Shown in pieces: positions 14,100 to 22,022 of a stretch of DNA of 50,769 nucleotides. The notes under the pieces were generated by a model that saw only the letters and a program-made list of their open reading frames with translations, was not told the DNA's origin and searched no databases. Origin of the DNA: a virus; the IMG/VR virus record IMGVR_UViG_3300046820_001078, positions 1 to 50,769 of that record; one strand, 5' to 3'. A program made the position numbers and the translations under genes. The stretch's first letter is position 1; every line of letters begins with the position of its first letter.

Positions 14100-14171
14100 T
14101 ACCCCTGGCTGGGATCGAACCAGCGACCTACAGATTAGAAGTCTGTTGCTCTTCCGCTGAGCTACAAAGGT
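14100..14171 (-). tRNA. tRNA-Arg (TCT anticodon)
   Basis: The acceptor ACCTTTG pairs with CAGGGGT with two G-T pairs, and the discriminator is A. The anticodon stem ACAGA/TCTGT holds the loop CTTCTAA, giving anticodon TCT (codon AGA). The T arm has GCTGG/CCAGC. CCA is not encoded. It lies four bases after tRNA-Met and shares its promoter. AGA is common in this phage and probably rare in the host. Confidence 0.93.
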
Positions 14172-14175
14172 TCAG

Positions 14176-14249
14176 TGCGGCAGGTAGGACTCGAACCTAC
14201 GATTACCGAATTATGAGTTCGGGGCTTTAACCAACTAAGCTACTGGCGC
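14176..14249 (-). tRNA. tRNA-Met (CAT anticodon)
   Basis: The acceptor GCGCCAG pairs with CTGCCGC except for one C-C mismatch. The anticodon stem CCGAA/TTCGG holds CTCATAA (anticodon CAT), and the T arm is GTAGG/CCTAC. It lacks the three G-C pairs of an initiator anticodon stem, so it is an elongator Met tRNA or, if lysidine-modified, tRNA-Ile2. Its 5' half overlaps the end of the carbamoyltransferase gene by 23 bases. Confidence 0.88.
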
Positions 14250-15675
14250 CTGTTATTATATTATACCCGTAGTGCGCCTGCCAGTCAATAGCATCTTGCT
14301 CATCATTTAATAAAGGCTGACCTTTAATATTTAAACTAGTATTTAAAAGTACTGGACATCCAGTATCCCAATACCACTTTCTCAAAAGCATGTGCAGCCC
14401 TGGATGTTGATCTCTATTTACTGTTTGTACTCTAGAAGTTCCATCTTTATGAACAACTGAAGGTATCTTGTCTGGCTGTTTACACTTAACAGTATATTGC
14501 ATATAAGGAGAGGCAAAGTCCATGTCAAACCATTCACTTGCAAACTCTTCTAAAACTACTGGTGCAAAAGGCCTGAATTGCTCTCTCTGCTTAATCATAT
14601 TAACTTTGTCTTTAATGTTTGGATCTCTAGGATCAGCCAATATACTCCTGTTACCTAGAGCTCTAGGACCATATTCTGCTCTTCCAGTTGCCACCGCCGC
14701 TATTTTATTGTTCTTTAGCTCTGCAAGTATTTTATTGATTGGATATTCGCCACCCATGTCGTAGCCCAAATACGGTGTCTTCCACTCTAGATGTTTACCA
14801 TAAAGAGCGGCTGCCGCTCCTAATGATGAACCAGCATCTCCTGGGTTTGGCATAATCCATATGTCCTTAAATATCTTCCAAAGCAATGTGTTTGCTGATG
14901 AGTTTAATGCACATCCACCCATAAAAACCAGATTGTCTTTGCCAGTAATTGATTTAGCCATACGCATAAAATCATTTAGTCTTTGTTCGTAAACAACTTG
15001 AACTGCAGCAGCAATGTCAAACCTATCTTGATCTGACAATATGGGGCCCCAGTCATTTATTCCTTTATGAAAATTATATTTTTGATGGCTATATGAGGGG
15101 AAGTAAGAATCTACATCCTTGTAGTATCTTGTCCAATCACCGTAGGCAGCCATTCCCATCATAATATATTCTTCTTGGTTTGGCATTAGCCCTATAAGCT
15201 TAGTAAATGCTGAATAGAATAAGCCAAAGCTTACTGGATAATTTTGCTTATATTTAAGACTAATGTTTTCCCCATCTCCTACCCAAATAGTAGATGTATT
15301 GTATTCTCCTATAGCATCAAGAACTACTATAGCCGCATTATTAAATTGGCTGGTGTAATATCCAGCTGCTGCATGTGAGTAGTGATGGCTAAATGATTTC
15401 CTTGGAACTCCTGGCAAGTCGAACTTGGGCTTCCAGTCTCCAAAACCACCCCTTAGAAATAGCCTAGAGGCCTTTAGAAGCGGTTTCTCGTAGTAGGCTA
15501 TGTGGTCTGGTCTACCGTAAGACAATGCGTCTTGAATCAGGCTATCGTTAATATACCAGTCATTTTTTTGCTTACTATATCTTTCTGAATGACCAGCAAA
15601 CAATATCTCCCCATCTTTAATTAAAGATACTGAAGCATCATGCGAAGTTTCATTTATTCCTAATATTATACTCAT
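14227..15675 (-). CDS. NodU/CmcH/TobZ-type O-carbamoyltransferase
   Basis: 482 residues. The N-terminal Kae1-like domain starts GINETSHDAS and has HSERYSKQKND, the metal-binding cluster HHYSHAA (His97, 98 and 101) and DAIGEYN (Asp120). The C-terminal YrdC-like half has GPRALGNRSILADPRD, QREQFRPFAP and LLNTSLN. The family uses carbamoyl phosphate and ATP to make carbamoyl-adenylate and moves the carbamoyl group to a hydroxyl of an antibiotic, Nod factor or, in some viruses, 5-hydroxymethylcytosine. At 482 residues it is shorter than usual (550-600). It overlaps the SGNH gene by four bases at its start. Its stop codon lies inside the tRNA-Met gene. The substrate here is unknown. Confidence 0.93.
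   Translation of the reverse strand: MSIILGINETSHDASVSLIKDGEILFAGHSERYSKQKNDWYINDSLIQDALSYGRPDHIAYYEKPLLKASRLFLRGGFGDWKPKFDLPGVPRKSFSHHYSHAAAGYYTSQFNNAAIVVLDAIGEYNTSTIWVGDGENISLKYKQNYPVSFGLFYSAFTKLIGLMPNQEEYIMMGMAAYGDWTRYYKDVDSYFPSYSHQKYNFHKGINDWGPILSDQDRFDIAAAVQVVYEQRLNDFMRMAKSITGKDNLVFMGGCALNSSANTLLWKIFKDIWIMPNPGDAGSSLGAAAALYGKHLEWKTPYLGYDMGGEYPINKILAELKNNKIAAVATGRAEYGPRALGNRSILADPRDPNIKDKVNMIKQREQFRPFAPVVLEEFASEWFDMDFASPYMQYTVKCKQPDKIPSVVHKDGTSRVQTVNRDQHPGLHMLLRKWYWDTGCPVLLNTSLNIKGQPLLNDEQDAIDWQAHYGYNIITGASSLVG
14260..14288 (-). promoter_or_regulatory. Promoter for the tRNA-Met/tRNA-Arg pair
   Basis: TTGACT at 14283-14288, a 17-base spacer and TATAAT at 14260-14265. It lies wholly inside the 3' end of the carbamoyltransferase gene and is placed to start transcription a few bases before tRNA-Met. 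It may also feed the SGNH gene downstream. Confidence 0.82.
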
Positions 15676-16652
15676 TTATTTGACTCAATCTCTTCAATAA
15701 AAAACTCTGCTATATGCGTATGTCTATGTATACCCCAGTGATGTCTTGAGTGCCTATTGACATCTGATGCTAAATCCCAATTCAACCCGTGCTTTTCTCT
15801 AAGTTCTGAGTGACAATCTACAAAATCTGTGCACTTATCGCTGTCATCATGATATGGATTAAAACTAGATAAATTATAAGGCTGTCGGCCTGGCAAATGC
15901 ATCCTATCATAAAATAGATCCTCTTCTCTAGAATGCCAATATTTATTTTCTACAGAAATAAAGTTTTCATATTCATGATCAATATCCTTTAATGCAAATT
16001 CTGTTGGTATGTCCCACGTTGACCATATTAATTTAATTCCAGCGACTTTGCAGTACATTTCAAGAAATTTAATATGCTGCATAGAAAAGGCAACTGCAGT
16101 TTCAACTGGGATTACATCCTCTGCTTTATAAGGTAATTTTGAATATTTTTCATCTAAGTTATGAGATATATGCATTGTAGCATTAAAGGTTATTGGCTTT
16201 GCGTTATCTAAATTTTCTTTATTCAGATGAGATTTTTTATTTAAATGATTTTTTGAAATAACATGTAATGGGCTTGAGTATATTTGCATTCTAGTTGGTT
16301 CTGGGAAAAGACAAATTAGTATTTTGGGATGCCCATAGTTTTTAAAGTATGAAAATAAATGATCTACTAAAAATGGTGTGCTTCTTCCTGTAGATGATAG
16401 ATTATGATATGGCAAATTAAAATGATTTGCAACTTGTACTCCCCAAGACATTTGCTCTGGAACACCAACTCCATATGAAAATGAGCAACCCATTATGACT
16501 ATGTCTGCGTGATCAGATAACTCTGGGGATCGCAAGCGAAAAGAATTAGCTTCGTAAAAATTTGTATCCGCCTCGTGTTTCCCACCAATGTCTTCCATGT
16601 TATATTTTGTTTGATTGTAAGATATTTTAAAATCCTCTAGGATTTTTTTCAT
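15672..16652 (-). CDS. SGNH-like protein (paralogue B)
   Basis: 326 residues from the ATG at 16652 (a TTG at 16655 is also in frame). Block I is VIMGCSFSYGVGVP, where GCS replaces GDS but keeps the Ser. LSSTGRS resembles block II, but the block III position reads FPEPTR and lacks the Asn. The C-terminus has HHWGIHRHTHIAEF. It is a clear paralogue of the gene at 13147-14070. The altered blocks suggest changed activity, for example transferase or binding. It overlaps the carbamoyltransferase start (ATGA), so the two are co-translated and probably work on the same molecule. The 85-base gap before it has only a weak GGGAAAACCC hairpin and no clear promoter. Confidence 0.72.
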   Translation of the reverse strand: MKKILEDFKISYNQTKYNMEDIGGKHEADTNFYEANSFRLRSPELSDHADIVIMGCSFSYGVGVPEQMSWGVQVANHFNLPYHNLSSTGRSTPFLVDHLFSYFKNYGHPKILICLFPEPTRMQIYSSPLHVISKNHLNKKSHLNKENLDNAKPITFNATMHISHNLDEKYSKLPYKAEDVIPVETAVAFSMQHIKFLEMYCKVAGIKLIWSTWDIPTEFALKDIDHEYENFISVENKYWHSREEDLFYDRMHLPGRQPYNLSSFNPYHDDSDKCTDFVDCHSELREKHGLNWDLASDVNRHSRHHWGIHRHTHIAEFFIEEIESNK

Positions 16653-16737
16653 CAATAGATAAATGGGTTTTCCCTATTCTTTCTCTTAAATCTATTTCTA
16701 TTAAATATTTTATATAAATAGTATTTAATTTTTAAAA

Positions 16738-16971
16738 TCATGGCTTTGTAATTACTCCCTCAACTATTTGCTGCACATACTCTGAGAAATGCTTTCTGAC
16801 ATTACCAGCTGGACGTGATCCAAATGTGTCCCAAATCCTTTTGTATTCAATTACATTATAGTATGTAGTTGGGCATAAGGTTACTCCGTTATATGCTTTA
16901 AGTGTTGTAGGAAGTGGCACATGTTTTGTGCAGCACTTACATTCTTTTGCTCTTTCTTGGTACTCGCTCAT
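16738..16971 (-). CDS. Small Cys-rich protein following the terminase
   Basis: 77 residues with CKCC near the N-terminus and one more Cys at TLCP, so a small zinc site is likely. The C-terminal half is helical (YNVIEYKRIWDTFG, VRKHFSEYVQQIVEG). It overlaps the terminase large-subunit stop by four bases and is translationally coupled to it. Function unknown; HNH activity is not supported, since no HNH motif is seen. Confidence 0.68.
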   Translation of the reverse strand: MSEYQERAKECKCCTKHVPLPTTLKAYNGVTLCPTTYYNVIEYKRIWDTFGSRPAGNVRKHFSEYVQQIVEGVITKP

Positions 16972-18770
16972 ATTATCTCCATATTTTCTATCGATCTGGC
17001 TAAACTTTCAGGCATTCTTGGTGCTCTAATCATATTATATACATTTTCAACTTCTCCATCGCTAACTGCAAAATCATTATCATAGCTCATAGATTCGTAG
17101 TCATGAATCTTTATCTCTTCGTCTCTTCGCATTCTAGTCCTGCTTATTGAATTATATACTGCTCCGCATACAGCATCTGCTAAATCCTTTGATCCTTTTC
17201 TTGGGTGGTCAACCTTATCTCTCATAATTCTTAACTGAAGCAATTCATCTATTAGTAATGGTATATGAGGCCCAGACAATCTTTCTTCTAAAACTACCAT
17301 TGCCATATCGTCATAATGTTTTTTTGCGACAGACAGAATCTCTGTATTGATGCCATATTGTTTTAGTTGTTGCATCATATCATGAGAGTTCCATCTGTCA
17401 AACGTACACATCTTGATATTAAAACCCCTAGTTCTTAGGGCAAGTATGTAATCTTTTACTTCAGAAAAATCTACAGATTTATCTGGTGTCGGGGTCCAAA
17501 ATCTAACTGCATCAATTTCTACAATTGGTGCTGGCTGAGAATAAGTATCCGTAACTTTTACTTCTACCCATTTATTAACATGCCCCATAGCCACTGCACA
17601 ATGATCATGCTTCTGTGCTAAGTCTACATGTATAAAATAATCTTTTTCTAGATCTGGTTTAAACCAATCTTCAAGTCTTCCAAACTTATCCACTGCTAGG
17701 CTAGCTTGATTGAAAGCCTTTTCAATCTTTTCTCTAGATTTAAAGAATGCATCAACTGCATCGGATGGCATACAGGCAAATCTACCAAGAGCATCTGACG
17801 AATTTTTGTGAAAGGCTACAGTAAAGTCAGTAATCTTTTTTGTTGGGTTAACTTCCCATGTAGGTCTCTTAAGTGCAAACACTCTTGGATACACATACGA
17901 GACTATGTGGTCTTCTTCCCAAGCTACCTCAAACTCATTGCCTTCTGTGCCATCTGGTAGATCTTGATCTAGCTTTAGTATTTCAGTTCTGATAACAGTT
18001 TCTTTTTCTGCTATGACTGACTCATAAAATTTTTGGATTGGATCGTTTTTAAAACGTGGGAATGAAAGCAGAATTACTTTACCTACATCTGGGAAACGTG
18101 AATCAACTGAAGCTCTATACATGTCGTATATGGCATCTGCTGTTTTAGCCTGGTCATGTCCGCTTGTATTTTCTGTTGCAAATCCAGAAATTTCATCAAG
18201 AATCACAACCATTACGTTATATCCTTCCCAGGCTTCTCTTTCTGAGTGACCCGAATGAACTGTTATTGATTTATCAAATTTAATTTCTGAGGCCTTGTCA
18301 GTATATTTACCAGCAAACCAGGGTGAGACTTCGATTCTCATTTTAAATCCCTTAAAGAAAACGTTGTTTGCCTGCTGAGCATTGATAGCAATGTTAAGAA
18401 TATCTATTGCATCTCTAGGCGGTTTACCATAATATGCTGCTGGGTCTTTAAGGCATAGCAACAGATAAACTATGTAGGCTACTGCAATAGTCGATGAGTA
18501 ATCTTTGCCTGAGCCCTTACCAAGCTGAGCAATAACTTCAACACAGGTCTGCTTAAACATCTTTTTCCCTTGCTCTTCTCCATAAAGCTTAATAAGGGTT
18601 GACTCTTTATATATCTGAGAGCTTCTAGCAATCAGTGTATATTGGTTTTCAGAAAGTGGTGGTAGGCCTAAGTAGTCTGGGCTAGTCACAAATGTCTGCA
18701 GATCAACTGGGCGCTCTTCAAACTCATCGCCATCTAATATTTCTATAAATTCTGAAAAATCAAGAGACAT
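16968..18770 (-). CDS. terL: Terminase large subunit
   Basis: 600 residues from the ATG at 18770; a longer frame to 18836 would run deep into the oxygenase gene. The N-terminal ATPase has Walker A QLGKGSGKD (residues 82-90) and Walker B VVILDE (Asp192, Glu193). The C-terminal RNase-H-like nuclease has HVDLAQKHDH (Asp383), TFDRWNS, and a final Asp in KDLADAVCG. It packages DNA into the prohead through the portal. It is near the replication genes, not next to the portal or capsid genes, which are outside the window. The start overlaps the oxygenase gene by 11 bases. Confidence 0.93.
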   Translation of the reverse strand: MSLDFSEFIEILDGDEFEERPVDLQTFVTSPDYLGLPPLSENQYTLIARSSQIYKESTLIKLYGEEQGKKMFKQTCVEVIAQLGKGSGKDYSSTIAVAYIVYLLLCLKDPAAYYGKPPRDAIDILNIAINAQQANNVFFKGFKMRIEVSPWFAGKYTDKASEIKFDKSITVHSGHSEREAWEGYNVMVVILDEISGFATENTSGHDQAKTADAIYDMYRASVDSRFPDVGKVILLSFPRFKNDPIQKFYESVIAEKETVIRTEILKLDQDLPDGTEGNEFEVAWEEDHIVSYVYPRVFALKRPTWEVNPTKKITDFTVAFHKNSSDALGRFACMPSDAVDAFFKSREKIEKAFNQASLAVDKFGRLEDWFKPDLEKDYFIHVDLAQKHDHCAVAMGHVNKWVEVKVTDTYSQPAPIVEIDAVRFWTPTPDKSVDFSEVKDYILALRTRGFNIKMCTFDRWNSHDMMQQLKQYGINTEILSVAKKHYDDMAMVVLEERLSGPHIPLLIDELLQLRIMRDKVDHPRKGSKDLADAVCGAVYNSISRTRMRRDEEIKIHDYESMSYDNDFAVSDGEVENVYNMIRAPRMPESLARSIENMEII

Positions 18771-19359
18771 TGTTAAAACCCTTTGGAACACGCACCAAGT
18801 TAAATAGGTGACTTGAATGTGAGTATCTGATGTCACTTTTAACTTCTTGTACCTGATGTCTGCAGTGCTCTTGTGAGCTATGTATTACAAGGTCCCCCGC
18901 TTTTGGGTAGTATGTTACATCTTGATTAGAGTAGTATATTTCTCCGCCTTCAAAATCATTTAAATACATTATTAGTCCAGCAATACTATTTTCTGCGGTG
19001 TCAAAGTCTTCGCCTTCTTTTAAATTTTGGCTTGCTTTAATAACATCTAAAAAATCAAAATTATCTGTGTGGTGTGGCCCTACCCAACCTTTTTTCATTC
19101 TAGTTGCTGCTAATGAATTACCTAAATAAACACCGCTATCTAGCATATCAGACAGTCTTTTACTTATTGGTATAAATTTATCTATAGACATGTGTGCAGT
19201 TTCTGCACCCTGACTACCTTCATTAAAATGCCCTACCCATTTTTCTTCAGGAATGGATTCAATATCTTTTAATATTTCAATTCTTTCTTGTGCAGAAATG
19301 AAATTAGGGTAGACATAAATATCTTCTCCAAGTTTAATTGATCCATTAAGATCAAGCAT
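18760..19359 (-). CDS. 2OG-Fe(II) oxygenase, prolyl-hydroxylase-like (between terminase genes)
   Basis: 199 residues. The metal triad is His97-x-Asp99 in GPHHTDNFDF and a distal His168 in CRHQVQEV, and Arg178 in DIRYSHSSH would bind 2-oxoglutarate. EGGEIYY and PKAGDLVIHSS are the typical double-stranded beta-helix strands. It would hydroxylate a protein or nucleobase at the cost of 2-oxoglutarate and oxygen. It overlaps the small-terminase candidate by 8 bases and TerL by 11, so it is part of the packaging operon. The substrate is unknown; a virion or packaged-DNA target is an inference from position. Confidence 0.85.
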   Translation of the reverse strand: MLDLNGSIKLGEDIYVYPNFISAQERIEILKDIESIPEEKWVGHFNEGSQGAETAHMSIDKFIPISKRLSDMLDSGVYLGNSLAATRMKKGWVGPHHTDNFDFLDVIKASQNLKEGEDFDTAENSIAGLIMYLNDFEGGEIYYSNQDVTYYPKAGDLVIHSSQEHCRHQVQEVKSDIRYSHSSHLFNLVRVPKGFNNVS

Positions 19360-19891
19360 CTGCCACCTCTTGAGATATAATAATTGGTTCTACTATTCCT
19401 GTTATTTGAGAAAGACGCTTAGCAACCTCTATTTTGCAATGACTACATGTTGATGTCACTTCTTTTAAGATGCCAACAAGCATCTCCTGCTTTCTTTCAT
19501 TTTCTAATATCTGTGCAGCCATCTCATTATTTTCCAATACGCCAACTGCCTGCAACATCCCAATTCTTTTTGCTTCTATATCGGCTATTAGCTTTAATGT
19601 ACCTGACTTTACACTAAGCTGCCCCTGAGTATCAGCATCCTCTACGGTCTTCCACGCCTCTTTAATAAGTATGTCGTAGTGCTGATCTGCACCCATTAGC
19701 GCTTCTCTAGCACGGTCTCTAACATTAGTATCGTTGTGTACTACTGCCTTCCACTCGTCAATATATCCCAGCACATCTTTTCTGGTCATTCCAGTTATTG
19801 TGGCGATTTGAGTGGCAGAGTTACCCTTAAGTAGCTCTGAAACAACCTTGTTCATCTTGTCAAAGTGTACGGATGGCTCTATTTCTGTCAT
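19352..19891 (-). CDS. terS: Putative terminase small subunit
   Basis: 179 residues. The N-terminus has a helix-turn-helix pattern (LLKGNSATQIATITGMTRKDVLGYIDEWK), followed by a long helical region suited to oligomer formation and a C-terminal CSHCK. Its place just before TerL in the operon and its HTH-plus-helix layout fit a DNA-recognising small terminase. Length is in the usual range. A fully consensus promoter ends six bases before the ATG, so the mRNA should be leaderless. The assignment rests on context and fold pattern. Confidence 0.68.
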   Translation of the reverse strand: MTEIEPSVHFDKMNKVVSELLKGNSATQIATITGMTRKDVLGYIDEWKAVVHNDTNVRDRAREALMGADQHYDILIKEAWKTVEDADTQGQLSVKSGTLKLIADIEAKRIGMLQAVGVLENNEMAAQILENERKQEMLVGILKEVTSTCSHCKIEVAKRLSQITGIVEPIIISQEVADA

Positions 19892-19897
19892 TAAATA

Positions 19898-19926
19898 ATT
19901 ATACTTCTAGTCAACTAAAATGTCAA
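19898..19926 (-). promoter_or_regulatory. Consensus promoter of the packaging operon (leaderless)
   Basis: TTGACA at 19921-19926, a 17-base spacer and TATAAT at 19898-19903, an exact consensus. Six bases separate the -10 from the ATG at 19891, so transcription should start at the A of ATG. The -35 begins directly after the stop codon of the HTH gene. Confidence 0.9.
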
Positions 19927-20073
19927 TTAGCGTTTGACTTTTATTGCAAATTTATCTATATACCTTTGTATGGTCATGGCTGAAACACCACACTCTTTTG
20001 CTATTTCTACTATATTTTTTTTCTGAATAATATATCTATTGTGAAGCCAAGCTTTATCTTGATACAACTTCAT
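19927..20073 (-). CDS. 48-residue helix-turn-helix protein
   Basis: Found by reading the gap between the RuvC-like and small-terminase genes. The ATG at 20073 overlaps the RuvC-like stop (ATGA). The product has a clear homeodomain/resolvase-type HTH (NIVEIAKECGVSAMTIQRYI) and a basic end (KFAIKVKR). It is probably a small DNA-binding regulator; the exact-consensus packaging promoter directly follows its stop. Confidence 0.78.
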   Translation of the reverse strand: MKLYQDKAWLHNRYIIQKKNIVEIAKECGVSAMTIQRYIDKFAIKVKR

Positions 20074-20636
20074 CTCTTTGTCAATTCTTTATTGGCATAA
20101 TGAGCTATTCCAAATGAATCTGCTACGTCAAAGTCGGATACTGATAGGCTATACTTTTTATTAAAGTAGTCCGCCGTCCTTTGCTTTCTCATATTCCTTA
20201 GCTGGTTCTTGTACCATGACTCAGCATATCCTGGATTTGCCAACCTGATCCCAGACTTTTCTTCTTTTGTAGGATTCTTATTCCCAATGTATGCCTGCCA
20301 TGAAGTTGGAGATATTGTTATGACTTTAGCTCCAGTAGACATTAGCTCAGCAATAACTACCCCATACACATAAGACAATTTAATCACAGCGTCTGGAGAC
20401 CTAACCAAAACAGCTCCTTCGACTGCAATATAGTCTGCCTGCAATTCATCCAACATTACATGCATTTTAACTTTGGCATCATATATCTTTTCAAATATGT
20501 CGTTACCAGATAAATTTATTTTACCCCATTTTAATGGCACGTCATTTTCCATTAAGCAAAATGCTATTGAGTTTGTGGATGCATCTATGCCTAAGACTCT
20601 TGACGCCTTAGTCTTTACTAGACTAGCCAATGTCAT
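20070..20636 (-). CDS. RuvC-like Holliday junction resolvase
   Basis: 188 residues from the ATG at 20636; the TTG one codon upstream is also possible. RNase-H-like fold: Asp18 in LGIDASTNS, Glu73 in YIAVEGA and the late acids in SDFDVADSFGIAHYA (about residues 168-173). These match the four-acid metal site of RuvC-type resolvases. It would cut four-way junctions before packaging, which fits its place just before the terminase operon and near RecA and the Cas4-like nuclease. It overlaps the upstream zinc protein by 14 bases. Confidence 0.85.
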   Translation of the reverse strand: MTLASLVKTKASRVLGIDASTNSIAFCLMENDVPLKWGKINLSGNDIFEKIYDAKVKMHVMLDELQADYIAVEGAVLVRSPDAVIKLSYVYGVVIAELMSTGAKVITISPTSWQAYIGNKNPTKEEKSGIRLANPGYAESWYKNQLRNMRKQRTADYFNKKYSLSVSDFDVADSFGIAHYANKELTKR

Positions 20637-20901
20637 CAATGATCCCCATCAAATGCTTTTTGTCTTTTGCATGCCTTGACTTAATGCACTTAGAGCAATA
20701 AGCTTCAGAATTATATCTACTTAAAAATCCTGGGCAGCCCTTGCATTTTCTTGGAGCACCATTTTTAATTGCTTTTTTCTCATAATATTTTTGCATGATT
20801 CTTTTATTGGTTGCAACTCTGCAGCATTCATCTGAACAGTATTTTTGATTATGTGTCTTAGATTCAAAATCTTTACCGCATTCAATGTTTAGACATATCA
20901 C
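20623..20901 (-). CDS. Double zinc-finger phage protein
   Basis: 92 residues. The N-terminal finger CLNIECGKDF...YCSDECC and the later CKGCPGF...YCSKC give two four-Cys sites joined by a basic helix (ATNKRIMQKYYEKKAIK). It is probably a DNA- or RNA-binding accessory protein. It overlaps the Cas4-like gene by four bases and the RuvC-like gene by 14. Function unknown. Confidence 0.75.
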   Translation of the reverse strand: MICLNIECGKDFESKTHNQKYCSDECCRVATNKRIMQKYYEKKAIKNGAPRKCKGCPGFLSRYNSEAYCSKCIKSRHAKDKKHLMGIIDDIG

Positions 20902-21686
20902 TTTGACACCTTCATCAATTCAATTTCTACTGTTCCAGGATTTGATCCCTTAGCCCAACATTCTTTTTTAACTGGACAATAAGTGCAAGGGAGTTTATAC
21001 TTAGTAGCATTTTCAGGTCGCTTTGGCAGATCTCCCTCTTTAAAGTTATCCCATACGTCTCTCATCCACTGAAAAGCATTCTCGATAATCTCTTTATTTT
21101 TATCGTTCATTGAAATTGGAATAATAAGTATCTCTTGAGTATTTTTGTTTTCATATAGAAAGAATCCTTCTTTAGCATTCTTTAGCTTCATATATGTAAG
21201 TAGCTGCAGCATATGGTTGGGAGAAGACTTCATCTCTGCTTGTCTAGTATCCCATACCTCTTGCTTAGCCGTCTTAATTTCTCCAATTACAGTCTCACCA
21301 TCATACTCCATGATCAAGTCTATGAAGCCACGAATTGGAGGGTATTCATTAATAATTTCTTCTTCTTCTGCCCTCCACTCAGGCATAGTCTTAATTAGGT
21401 TTTGCAATCTTTCATGAGCCTGAGTTCCTTGAGCCATATTTGCTACTGCAACAGCATCGTTGTCATCAATGAAAACAGCACCAGTAAATGCCATGTACCA
21501 GTATCTTGGGCATGTGCCATGTCCATACCCCAATGAGCTTGGGCTAAAAGACTTTTTTGTAGTATCCCCATCTGGGCGTTTTGTATTTCTATAAGACTCA
21601 TCAAGCAACTGAGCAAATTTTTCTGGATCAAAGAAGTTGCCAGTATGCTTTTTAAACTTAAGATTTTTTACAATATCTCTAGCCAT
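20898..21686 (-). CDS. Cas4/RecB-like PD-(D/E)XK exonuclease
   Basis: 262 residues. The nuclease core has His91 in QAHERL, Asp123 in GFIDLIMEY, Glu136-x-Lys138 in GEIKTAK and a Gln in HMLQLLTY. Cys59 in GTCPRYWY plus three cysteines near the C-terminus (PCTYCPVKKEC) form the four-Cys iron-sulfur arrangement of Cas4 and AddB-type nucleases. It should resect DNA ends for recombination, working with the phage RecA. No Cas1 or CRISPR array is present. It is directly followed (no gap) by the next gene's product in the same operon. Confidence 0.9.
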   Translation of the reverse strand: MARDIVKNLKFKKHTGNFFDPEKFAQLLDESYRNTKRPDGDTTKKSFSPSSLGYGHGTCPRYWYMAFTGAVFIDDNDAVAVANMAQGTQAHERLQNLIKTMPEWRAEEEEIINEYPPIRGFIDLIMEYDGETVIGEIKTAKQEVWDTRQAEMKSSPNHMLQLLTYMKLKNAKEGFFLYENKNTQEILIIPISMNDKNKEIIENAFQWMRDVWDNFKEGDLPKRPENATKYKLPCTYCPVKKECWAKGSNPGTVEIELMKVSK

Positions 21687-22022
21687 TTATGAGTTGTACC
21701 TAACTACGTATTTAAGTGCATCTACGAGTTTGTCTATGGACTCCTTTACTGAATAATATATGTTCTTTTTATTGTTATTGGCCGTTCCAGCTTTATCTTT
21801 TGCAATTGTAGAGTATACTGAAGCAAGCACAGCAAACTTGGTGGACATTGCTTGGAGCTCCATAATTAAATGTGGTGCTTTAGCAGAAGGCACATCTGGG
21901 TTCATTAGTAATTTAACTACAATAGCTAGCGCCTTATCAAGGTGTTCGTCCTGCATAAACTCATGCAAGTCATTAAACTCTGTAATATCGCTAATTAACT
22001 GTAAGGTATTTTTATCTTCCAT
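21687..22022 (-). CDS. Conserved hypothetical helical protein
   Basis: 111 residues, all-helical by pattern, with no Cys and no membrane segment. Segments such as DKALAIVVKLLMNPDVPSAK and a basic NNNKKNIYYSVKE are seen. Its stop abuts the Cas4-like gene start (TAAATG), and it overlaps the small membrane gene by 11 bases. From its position it may serve recombination or replication. No family is recognised. Confidence 0.7.
   Translation of the reverse strand: MEDKNTLQLISDITEFNDLHEFMQDEHLDKALAIVVKLLMNPDVPSAKAPHLIMELQAMSTKFAVLASVYSTIAKDKAGTANNNKKNIYYSVKESIDKLVDALKYVVRYNS

Noticed and set aside
14176-14249. CAT-anticodon tRNA as an initiator tRNA
   Set aside because: The anticodon stem lacks the three consecutive G-C pairs, and the first acceptor pair is G-C and not a mismatch.
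16660-16680. GGGAAAACCC hairpin before the SGNH paralogue B gene as a terminator
   Set aside because: Only three G-C pairs and no U-tract; too weak to call.
18771-18836. N-terminal extension of TerL by 22 residues
   Set aside because: It would overlap the oxygenase gene by 77 bases; the ATG at 18770 gives the usual short overlap and a normal start.
20898-21686. Cas4-like nuclease as a sign of a CRISPR system
   Set aside because: No repeat array, Cas1, Cas2 or effector gene is present; such nucleases are common in phage recombination.
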